Assembly: GCA_021234535.1 (NCBI GenBank)
Contig: CM037846.1
Span: 14,892,150 to 14,956,149, forward strand
Direction of reading: 5' to 3'
Source of the DNA: Stichopus chloronotus
Taxonomy: Eukaryota > Echinodermata > Holothuroidea > Aspidochirotida > Stichopodidae
Length of the DNA stretch: 64,000 bases
Both the position numbers and the translations under genes were made by a program. This document shows positions 50,401 through 62,400 of this stretch, in pieces (within the stretch, counting starts at the first letter, position 1; every line of letters begins with the position of its first letter). The notes under the pieces are model-generated. The model was not told the origin of the DNA. It was given only the letters and a program-made list of their open reading frames with translations, and did no database searches.

Positions 50401-53400
50401 CTAACCCACAAACTGTGGTTGTCCTTTATGGAGTTACTTTTAGGTATTCCTGCCTTATACAATGTCTTTAATGCAGTTCATGAGGTTGTTTTTTCTATGT
50501 TGTTGTACATTGTACCATTTGTATTGTGCTGCTCACAAGGCAAAATTCATACCTTAATTTCATTGTAGCATTTCAGGTACTCTAAATAAATATAAATTCA
50601 TGTCTTTGACATGTACTTACCCCTTGCTTACTCATGCATTAAGTTTGACCTAGCTCAAAGTGCAATCAAAATCTATCCTGACACCACTTCCTCTAGGCCT
50701 AGGCTTGTACTGAATGATTTGGTTGTCTGAAGGACAACCTGGTCACAAAGTTTGGTTGTCCTGTAGAACTTGAAGTCATCTCAGGTACTACTGTAGGACA
50801 ACCACTAAGCTTCATTATTGAATTGGGTTAGGGTTATGCGGTAGAAGTAAGAACCTGTAATACCAGTAATACTGGTATCAGCTTCAGTACTGCAATACCG
50901 CCCAACCCTAAATTAGGTGAATGAATTTCAAAATATTAAGGTTTCCCTCTACTGCACCTTACCTAGGTCTATTGCACAATGCAACAAGTGCTATAGCCTT
51001 AAAGCAGCGGTTAGAGATTTGTGATGATACTGTACATGTCTGAAGCACTCTTCTTTCGCAAAATTTACATCTTATCATCCATTTGCCTTGTTAAGCATGA
51101 TCAAATGTCTCCATAAATCTTTCATATCTTAAATCGTTGAAATTTAAGAAGAATTTAGTCCAAAGCTGTGCTGGTACTTTTCACAACTATTGTGTGTGTG
51201 CAAACAATCATCTGTGGAGCTGCAGAAACGTTAAATTTGTCATCCACTAAAATATTATCAGTGCCTTTTGTTTCAAGTGGTGATTGGGTCATGATACACT
51301 GCCGCAGTGTGGTGTTATATTCTGCTGACAAACAAACATTTTGAATGGACAAAGATTCCTGCTTGCATTGTAGTGTAGATTGGTAGTTGTGAAAAAGACT
51401 TTTTTGGTTCCTAGGCTTTTCTCCTGATTGGCATATGGAATGCCAAAAGGGCAAATGAATTGGGAGTTACACTGCACGGTATGTGATTTTAAGTGGCAGT
51501 GGCGTAATATTAAGTAGTAGCGGTGTAAAATGAAGTAGCAATTTGAAACGAAACGGTAGCTATGTAGAATAAATAGCAGGGATTTGAAATGAAGTAGTAG
51601 CGATGTGAATTGAAATAGTAGGGATGTAAAATGAAGTAAGTACCAGCATGCTTCAAATGGTAGCATGATTTGAAGTCTTAGCTCCATGATTTGCAATGAT
51701 TGCCATGTGTTTTGAAACAGCAGCCATGTAAAATGAAGTGTTAGCTACCTGATTTCAATTGGCGCTCCTCCACAACTTTGCGGCGAGGTCTGACTTTGAA
51801 ATATGTAGGGATATGTAGGAGTTTTTGTTGATATTTGTTTTTGTCTGTGTAAGGTTATTTCCTGATTGCACAAGAGAGTTACTGCAGATAAATTTACAAT
51901 AACATCACATTGAGAAATCACCAAATGACTTAATCCAAGACAGATATTAGGCAAAGAAAAGAAGAGAATGACAGATTGAGATGATTCTCAGAGATAGAGG
52001 GCTCACCAAATTTCCAGACGTGCCTGCCACCTACTTGCTGTTCTCCTAGTCCCATACATATACGCCATGAATGAGCTAGCCAAAAGTCAAATTTGTTGCC
52101 ACAAAGATACGCAGAGCACAATTACAGTAAATTGTGAGGAATCCATGACTAAAAAACTTGATTACCATCCCTGACATTTTAAATATGTCACATTCCTTAT
52201 ATGGTTTTTTCTAGGTCAATTGTGACATTCTGAAAATTATAACAAATACCCCTCAAAACAATACCAGTTATGTCAGACACAATTTTTTGTCATGTATTTG
52301 ACATTTGTATGACAGATGAAGTTGAAAGTTGTTTTGAAAGTTTGGCAAAGCTAGTGGCAATAAGGAATTGGTCACTAAACAATTGTATTCCTCCTGTTAC
52401 TGTACACAGTCGTTGTGACAGTACTGCTGTGGGGCAGATGTGTGTGTGTGCAGTTGTTCTACATGTCATGTGTTCTTTATTGCCGTAGACTACGTGTGAA
52501 TGATTGGAATGCATGTAGATATTGCTAGCCTGATTATTGTCATCACTATAGTCTAAGATGCATGAAATTAGAAACGGAGGAGGGATGGTGAGGGAGGAAC
52601 ACAAGGAATGCAGTATGGCTGTTTGTTGTTAGATCCTTTAGACATAGTTTTGTTGTCTGGGTAATTAGTGTGTTCATCAAGACAGCACCAGTGCCAGTTG
52701 GTGGCAGCTACCGCACAGGAGATTGCCTATAGAATATGTGTTATAGGCACATTAGCAGCTATTACTATACATACTTCACACCTTTCTGTACATGAGTGAG
52801 TGCATTTTCCTTCTATATGCTATTACGGTCTGAAATCAGTGGGCAAATATTGTGTTTGTCAGAAATTGCAAACCTCTTCATCTCCTCCCCCCCCTCCCCT
52901 TCAAAGAGTACTGGTAACCATTGGCACAGACAGTGGTGCTGTTCAACCTAATGCTGGACTACAATACTGTACCACCTACTTCATTTCTGCCATCTTGGTG
53001 TGCTTAGAGTTTGGTTTCTCTTAGATTTTTCTATCATTTTTCTATTATTTTCTCATTCTTTTATTATTATCTCGGGGCTTTAACTTAAGCAAATGATAAA
53101 ACGTATCATTTTTGGTTCCTTGCGTCAGCAAAGGAACCTATGCAGTCAGGTTGGCGTGTGTGTGTGTGTGTGTGCATCTGTGACACTTGCTTAGGTTTGC
53201 TCTAACTCAATAGGGGAAAGTCAGATAAAGTCAAACTTGGTATGTAGGTTTGCCATATTGAGAAGGTGTGCCCTATCGTTTTTTGTGGAGGTCAAAGGTC
53301 ATCTGGGGGAACTGGGGGCAAAAGTATGTTTTGCTTGGGTACGCTGTAACTCAATAGGGGAAAGTCGATGAAAGTCAAACTTAGTATGTGGGTTTGCCAT

Positions 53401-56400
53401 ATTGAGAAGGTGTGCCCCACTGTTTTTGGTGGAGGTCAAAGGTCATCTGGGGGAACTGGGGGCATAATTCTGAAAACCTTGTTATGCTATGGATGTTCAT
53501 ATGTTCCATCAGTCCTCCAGTGCATCATGGAAGTACTGCTTGAGTTAGCAGTTTCTTGATCAAATGAAGAAGCAGCAATGTGTTGTTTGCAGTACTGTAG
53601 GTGGTCACACCAGACAAGTTTTGCTGGATCAGTCTACCTCCTCATGCCTGAGTGCTAATTTGTTCATTCATGTGTCTTTTCAATTAGTGAAGAGGGCAGA
53701 ACACAATGAAAGAAAGTAAATCAGTTGTTCTTACCAGTTTAAACTAGACCCAAGGAGTTCCCTCCAGGGCATGTTGTCAGATTGATGGACATTAAAGGGG
53801 CATAGATGTGATAAGCCTTATTGCAATTTGCAGAGATCTATAGCTGTTTGTGTTTTGTAAAATGAATGGGATATTGCTGTATATTGCAGTTCTAAATCAA
53901 AATCTTCAATTCATTGCATTAATTGAAATGGCTTTTTTGATATTTATGAATTCAGGCATATCATTTTACAGTATGTGTATTTCAAGTACAATCAACCATA
54001 GTGCCCATAGTCTGTTGTGAAGTCATGCAAAATACTCCTTCTCTTACAGATTGCATCTATTACACTGTTGATGGTCACATTAGTGCTATGGAAGTGGTTC
54101 CATGTGGGTGCATGTTTGTCATGTTTGGGTCCAATGTCTGAAATGGGCCATTTTATAAAAGCATGAGATATGTTTTTCTCTCTACAGATTTTATGCTACA
54201 AAAGTGAGAGTTCATGGTCAGAAATGGACCATATAGGCTATTGTACAAAGTAATACAATATGCTCCCTTTTACTTCATAATTTACATTGTGTGCTCTCCA
54301 TCTGTGCAAGGAACCACAGTGCCCTTAAGGCTCTTGTTTTCCCCTCTCTGACTGGGGCACTTTCTGGAAAAATTTGTCATTGGCGTAGCATTTTTTACCA
54401 CGCATCACATAGACTTCTCCTTGATTCAGAGAGAAAGTGCAAGAAGTTATGTAAGATGTATTTCCCAACTGCCCACATGCTCCTTTTAATTGACCCATTT
54501 TCTTTTGAATAATGCATTGTTCAACCCCATTCGGTGTAATTTAAGTACTGTTGAACTGCAAATAACATACTACACATTAGAAACATGAGAAAACTCAACC
54601 TGGGTAACTCCGCCCTTTGAACAAATTTCTTGGATTGTATTGAAGACCGCTTTGCAGTCCTATGAGGGAAACACCAACCAGGCTGCATAATTCAGAGCGT
54701 AGAGGGTGTGGTGCTAGAACTTTATCACAACAATTCACAATTTTAAGAAACTTTTAAAAACTTTATTTTTTAAAGCAGCTTTTAGTTAAGCCGGTACTTG
54801 TCTTGTCTATTTCATCTGTTTTTAAGGTTTTTTCAAGTGCCTGTTGCTGTAATGGTTTTAACTCTGGCATGTTTCTTACTGTAGCTTGTGTCTTTGGTAC
54901 ATATTTAATTTTTCTTATCTTGTTTTTAATGGTTTCTTACCGTTTTGTTTTTTAAGGTAGCATTTCTTGTAATTTGAGCTTCTGTGTTTTATTGTGCTAA
55001 GTTTTTGTTAACCGCTATTTTAACTTTTATGTTTGTACAGCGCCTTAGAGCTTTTATATTTTAACTGGATAAGGCACTATAGAAGTTTGTTAATTGTTAT
55101 TACTATTTATCAGGAGTGAGTTGCATTGCATTGAACCATGCAATAGTGTATTAGAGGGGTGTTGTATAATCACATGTGAATAGCCATTCCAGTGACTTGT
55201 GGGGAATGTGCATGCAAAGTAACTATTACTGCTGAATCTCTTAAGTGTAATTGTAGGATTTGACATTTGTTTTCTCATCTAATGTACCTGTATGGAGGTA
55301 CTTTTATGAAGAGACAATCTGTTACATTGTATACTTGTTTCTCATCAGACGTGTGCTCACAGGTACAAGGAGGTATTGTACAATTTAGATGGGGTTCCAT
55401 CCAGCATCAGCCCTCTGGGTAAATGCTTCCTTCTGGAACCAGATCTCACCAACCAGGGGGGGAGCCCATGGCTCCCGTGCAAGGATGAAGAGCGTGGACA
55501 TGCAGATTTTGGTTACTGTCAATCAGGAACAGGCCTCAGTATCACTGAGGTTAGTGTTATAGTTGTCTTACTACATCCCAACTATTTGGTATGATTAAAT
55601 ACTTGTAGCATGCAACAAAATTTGTTTCATTCACTTGTTCTTTGATGGCAGAAGACTTACAGTAATGGTGAGTTAAATCCTATTATTTACTTCACTCCTC
55701 ACTTACCTGTCTCAACACAACAACTGCACTCCCATCTACCGTGCTAAGAGTACTGGTAACCTTTAACACCGCCCTTGGCGCCCTCCAGACTAATACCGGA
55801 GGAGCACCCCCTTCCCATTCTGCCATCCTATGTGCTAGGAGTGTGGAGTGAATATGAATATCGTTCTTGCTGAACTCCATCTGGTGTTCCTTGGCTTGCC
55901 GTTGGGTGTTAGACCAGTGTTTGCGCAAGTTTTGCATCGTTTGCGCTAAGTATCCTCTACTTTTTCGAGTAAATCTCTCATGTTTTGTTTAGGCCTGGTT
56001 ACGTGTTTTTTGTGTTTAACATGACGAACAAACCAGAAGCATGATCGTGGTCATGCATGATTGCATCTGAACCAGTCTGTCATTAACTCCCTAAATTCAC
56101 TACCATCAACAATTCCCCCGCCCGGTTTAGATCTTCCATTTCACCGTAAAACTTCTCTTTTTTCAGTTACAAGTGCACAAGTTAAACTGAATCATACACT
56201 AGTACAGTAGGAACATTTCCAATATGTGTTTGCTAGACTCGGTGCAAATCTAACAAGTGCATATGTTTCCTCACTGATAGTTGTACTTGCTTCCACGATA
56301 ATAGGTCAACTAGTATCTTTCATATTACATTTGACGTTAATCACACATTTTTCCAGGGTTTCTAGTGGACTGAAAAGGTCATGAAATTTAATTTTCACTT

Positions 56401-59400
56401 TCCAGACATGGTAAAGTCATGAAATTTTGTAAAAATAAGAGGAGTCCTAGAAAAGTCATGAAAATTAGTACATACTGCTATATGTTGTAGGATAAAACAT
56501 TGATTTGCTTGTGGTCACAATTGTTGCACCATGTTTAATCATTGATCAAACGGTCATTAAATTGTCATGGAAAGGTCATAAATTGTATTTCCCTGAATTT
56601 GCATGAAGCCAGTTTCACTATTTCATGAGTTAGAATGTAACTGCAATTGTACTGGTTTTCCATCTGATTTCTGGTTACTTACCAAAGGCAGGTCATATTA
56701 GTAACTTACATAGTCAAGTCAGATGTGTATGTGTAGATGTGTGTGGGTGTGTGTATGTGACACTTTGGCTTGCAAACATGATATCTGGGAGATGGGAAAG
56801 GCTCTTGAACATCAAAGTTGGTGTCTGTTTAGTCCATTCTGACTTATATGATCCCAGATTTTTGTACATGGAGGTCAAAGGTCACTTGAAGTCATCAGAG
56901 TTTAAAGAATGAAAACCTATTAGGGACGATGTCTCAGCAACTGATTGTTGCTGGAACTTCAAATTGTTATTCATCGTTGACTCATGATGAGTAAGTGATG
57001 TCTGTCATTTTTACTTGGAGGTAAAAGGTCATGTGATATCAAATAGAGGTCATAGTGAGAAAATCTTATAGATGCAATTTCCCAAGAATAGTGAGGTGTT
57101 TGAACTTCAGTATGTATTTCCCTATGTTTTGCCCATTCACCCTGATTTTTGGTTTCGACGATAATCGTAACCTTTGTAATCATGCATATGTGTGTGTGTA
57201 CGTGTGTGTGTGTGTATGTTTGTCCGTGACGCCCTACCTTGTAAACATGCTATCTCAAGAAGGGAAGATTGGACAGATCCCATATTTAGTATGTTGGTGT
57301 ACCACATTGAGTAGAAGAACTACATTGTTTTTGGTGGAGGTCAAAGGTCATTTGGGGTCAAGAGGGGTCAAATTGTGAAAACCATGTAAACATGATATCT
57401 CAAGAGGATTGAACAGATGTCATATGATGTGTGTAGGTGTATCTTATTGAGTACAAGAATGCTATTATTTTAATGGAGGTCAATGGTCACTTGAAGTCAA
57501 CAAGACTTGGGACTTTCTCTGTAGCCTAACATATAAACATACACAGTGTGGTAGAGCCTAGCCAATAGATGTATTTCTAACTCTTGTGCCTTACACTTAC
57601 AGTAGAGGAACAGACTAGACTAAGATTTTGAGGTAAACTTTGATCCAAGTTGCTTGAAATTGTGCTTTATGTTGCCTTATATATTGCTAAGCTTATATTG
57701 GGTCATCAGGAACAGGATGGCATATTTTACACTTAAACTTTGTACATTCAACCTCAAAAATAGTGTGGAGAATGTTTTACCATATATAGCAGTGTTTCAC
57801 CATATGTAACAGTGTTACGACAAACCAACAACTCAACAACTCCAAGAATTTGAGACCAAGCTCAATCATATTGGCTCATAGTCACAGGCGATGGGTTGAA
57901 AGAACTCTACGGCACTCCTAAATGTTCTACTTTAAATGGCCTAATGTCTTAAATCCTCTTAGGCCTACTCAAAGGCAGAGTACACTCATGAAACTGAACA
58001 CATCCATAGACGTTTTTTGCAAATTTATTCTCATTCACAGATCTTTGAGGAATTGACACTGTTTACTCCGACATTTGCATGCACTGTACATTCCTAGATT
58101 GTAGGTGTATCTCATTCAGTATACAAAGTTCCATTGTCTTTGGTGAAGGTCAAAGTTCATTTGAACCCATTTGAACCCATTAACAAGGGTCAAAGTGTGG
58201 ACATGCAGATATGATCTCAAGAGAGGAAGCTTGTGCAGATCTCATATTTCATATAAAGCATACATAGCTTAATGTGACACATACTAATGCTATTATATCA
58301 GATTCAGAAAAAAAATTCTCTTAAACAGATCATCGAAACCACAATGCATTTCTGCATTCTGGTTACAGTATGTGACACACAGGGATACCGTTAATTTGAA
58401 TATTTTCATTTGTATGTGAAGTAAACTTAACAGGTTCTGAAAAATTTGGTGAAACAATTGAAGGTGCCCCTTGTCACATTTACAGTACTAAGAGATATTC
58501 ACAGCTTCTGTAAACTACCACTTCTTTTTTTGGCAATTTTTTTTCAGGAGCATAGTGGTGCAGAACCTCATATGGTCATCGGCAGCCCAGGGGCTGGTCA
58601 CTGGCGTGGAGCCATGAAGGTTACCACACCCACATATCATGTTTATAAGTCCGCTCTCTCCGATTGGTCTGCCGGGGTAGGCCGGAACAGCTATTTGGGT
58701 AAGGTCTAACTGAAAGTAGAGGTGCATACTATTTTGTTCCCTTCCTTTAGTCTCTAATTCTTTTTATTTTGTCTTTTTTTGAGAGGTTCCTGCCATTTAT
58801 GTTCTTCCTTGCAACATATTTAGGTTTATTTGTGGTGGGGACATCAATCTTTTGAGTATTTGATACTGGCCATGAGACCCTTGACAATGTGTGGCCTTGT
58901 TGACAGGGCTCTCTCTCTGGCCAACGATATCGACATTTTGAAAACTTTTTATCATTGTTCTTCAAATATCAAACTTCTTTTAGCATCTTGATCAAGAATC
59001 TTGAACCATGGTATTTTGGCAGCTGTTTAGTACCCTGTATTCTGTTTACTGCGTCTTCATATGCATAGCTTAAGGCATCGTGGAAGTACTGTATATATAT
59101 AGCTGAGTAGAGAGACACAGTTTCACAAGTGACTCATTGGACGCCATTCTGATCTCGCAGGATTTTCCACCACTGCTGGACAATTTGCAGAAGACCAAAC
59201 CTTCTTTGTTGGAGGGGCTCCTAGAGCATATGGATTAGGTGCTGTGGTTATTATGGATAGAAGCCAACCAGGTGGGACAGAGATATCACACATCGATGTA
59301 CTGTATTCAACTACTGCTTTTTCATCCTTTGGTTATGATGTCGCTGCAGCGGATTTGAATGGGGATGGGTAAGTACTGCATATTCATATTTTGGTAATGA

Positions 59401-62400
59401 TGTCACTACCTGATTTGAATGGGGACGTGTCAGCACTACACATTCCTAGACTGGTAATGATGTCACTGTGGTTGATTTGAACAGGAATGGGTAAGTACTG
59501 CATATTCATTGCTTGGTAAGGACGTTGCTGTAGCTTCTTTGAATAGGCATGTGGTAAGTGCATCATGTTCAATACTTGGTAATGATGTCACTGTAGCTGA
59601 TTTGAATCAGGAATTGCTGCTGCATATTTATCACTAGGCACTGATGTCATCATAGCCAGTCTGCAATTGGGATGGATGAATGTTGTTACATTGGATAATC
59701 TGTACACTACCCCAAACGTTGCTCTCAGCATAGTTGCTTTCCTCTTGCAAATTCTCTTTTCCTAGAGAAACTTCGTCTGGTAGTAACTGACAACATTGTC
59801 TCGAGAGCACTTTGTGAAAATAATCTAATTATCTACTCGTTTGTCATGCCTTTTTTTCTTTCCCTACAGCTTTGATGATATCATCGCTGGAGCACCGATG
59901 TTCTATGACCGCGAGACCCTGGCTGGTGGTGCTATTTACATCTTCATCAATGAGGCTAAAGATGTGAGTAGATGTTTGCAGGTCGTTGGTTTTCTTTTTC
60001 CGCAAAGTTGGAGAGAGCAAAAGAATGTATGCAGTAGATAAAATAATTGATTTGTCCAAACTATGACAGTTCTTCTACAGCCTCTCTGAAAGAAAGACCT
60101 TGGATATGGTCACTTTATACTCATGATTGGACCCTGGTACAGTGGTTGTATGTAACACATTGTGGAGAACATTGTCAAAGTGATCGGCTACTTGATACAG
60201 CTTGTAACAACTGCTCCAGTGCCTTTGTTCCTTGGCCATTTTTGTTTTTCAGAAATTGTCTTGCCATGTAAGCTGCTCAAGAAAGGTATAAGAAAAGTAT
60301 CGTCCTATTTTGGTTTTAACTAAACCCATGGTTGCTATTGAGAGTCAACCGATAATCGGATCAGGCCAATGTTTACTACAATACTGTAGGTGTTAAAACA
60401 TTGGATGGGCAAAATGTGGCTGATTCCGTTTGCCGGTGTTTGCTGATGCTAGGCAACCGGAAAATACATTTGTACCTGGAGGTTCATTAATTCTTTGAAC
60501 CACAGTAGGAAGTAGGAAATTCCCAACAAGTGCATTTTTCCATTTGAAAAGATAAAAGACCTTTGTGAATGTATTTGTGACGATGGGGGGGGGGGGGGTT
60601 CAGAGGATTTGTTATCATTCACAAGGGCTTTTTTCAAATACCTTACAGAATGATTTTAGAATGGTCATAGAAGCACCTCAAAGACTACATCATGCACTAA
60701 ATAAAAATATTTTCCGTGTAAAAACGCACTTGATAGCAAAGCTGTTGGATCGGTATCGGCTGTTGGAATAAAAACAGTGATTCGGTAGAGAAAGTCCGCA
60801 TCAGTTAATCGCCAGTTGGTATGATGTTTCAGGACAAAGCCTGTGTATTGTACCAGTTGAACTGTGAATGATTACTGACACTCTGTACATATGACAGCAT
60901 TGTTTATTTTATTTATGTTATCTATCATGTACTGTCGTAGCAATTGGACAGAACTAATAATACGTTTAGATTGTCGTTGCTTCATCAGGCTTCTTGTAGT
61001 TTAGTTCAAGTGAATGATTGCGCGTGTGATGCCAAGCAGGTGGACTGTATGCCTTATACATTTGCTTATTCATACATCATTGGCTGCCTTTGACGGAAGT
61101 GTACCAAGATTGAAGGACAAAAGTTGAAGATGACCCCATAGGATTATTTTTTGAGATTCTGTCCTTTGGCTACCCCTCTGTCATTTATATGTTTTTTTTT
61201 TCTTGTTCCTTATACATACCGTAGCATTGATAATAACCAGCACCGGAGAAGCAGCTCAACGCTTACTGCCCATCTCTCTGTTTTACTTTTTAATTCAGTC
61301 AAATGATCTTTACCAGCAGGGAGTGTGGCAGTATTGGAGAGCGACCTGCATTCTACTTGTAGGTCAAGAACATCTCAAGCTACACTTAATTATTATTTGC
61401 TACAATGGGACACTTTCATTTGGTTTTGTTGGTAACCTCTCTCTCAGGGTACCTTCTCGGACGTCACACCGATAATCATCACCGGTCCTCGCGACTCTAG
61501 ATTTGGTATGACAGTCACCAATCTTGGTGATCTCAACTTTGACGGGTGTGAAGGTAAGATCACAATCGACAATGGAGAGATGAGGGTTTGTTAGAAAATT
61601 TAGCAGAACCACCATCACCCTTGCTATAATGATCTTGACACATCAACTGTACTCCCATCTACCATGTCAAGAGTACTGGTAGTCCTTTACACCACTAATG
61701 TTGCTCTTAGGTCTAACACCAGAGTAGCACCTCTTTCCATTCTGGAATCTGATTTGGCAAGAAAGTCAATCTGCGTTCTACAATAAGCATCTTCTTTCTT
61801 GAGGTGTTTTGGACAGACTTTGGAGGAAAACTTCTTCAGAAGAAGAGATAGCAGTAGTTTGCCATTATGTCCTTACCTTTTGGATCACAATCTTTGCAGC
61901 TACTAGGGATAGATTGATTTACAAGATGCTCTTGATTACAAAATGTTTTATAGGAAGAATCCTGCAAGCAAATAGAGTTCCCAAGTGGATGTGAAGTCAA
62001 CTTTAAAAACTGCAGTGGCATCTTATATCCATTTAAAATCACTTGTGAAGTGTTCACCTTGTCAGTCAGGTCTCAATAGAAATTACATCAGGGTTGCATG
62101 TCAGTGACTGGCCGTGGAGAAAAGTGGATGAGAAATGACCTTATGCAACTTTCTGCACTTTTTCAGACATAGTCCACTAGTAACCAGCCAAATCTTCTAA
62201 GCATATATTAACTACGATTGGAATTTGTTTACAAGATTCTTGGTTGATCATGCCCCTATTTGAGGTTAGCTGTTCCTTGATCATTCTCATACTAGCTCAT
62301 TGAACATCTCCTTGTGGTTGGTACATGTTTTTAGCTTTGCTGGACATTGGCAAATTGGCAGATGGAAATCTCCATCTTTCTTTGGTAGTTAATATAGTCA

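Larger units (their letters stand above)
50283..55348 (+). other. Integrin alpha intron 3 (5.1 kb)
   Basis: Phase 0, between ...GRVV and TCAHRYKE. Contains the degenerate array at 51485-51745, one member of the CTAAGAGTACTGGTAAC family near 52905, the two DR1-bearing units at 53185-53480, and a likely retroelement tail ending near 55110. No additional exon was recognised; frames at 51289-51696 and 54291-54512 have no identifiable domain. Confidence 0.7.
55550..58547 (+). other. Integrin alpha intron 4 (3.0 kb)
   Basis: Phase 0, between ...GLSITE and EHSGAEPHM. Contains the repeat start at 55688-55830 and the DR1-bearing repeat block 56740-58260. Acceptor follows a long T-rich tract at 58527-58547. 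No other coding signal. Confidence 0.75.
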
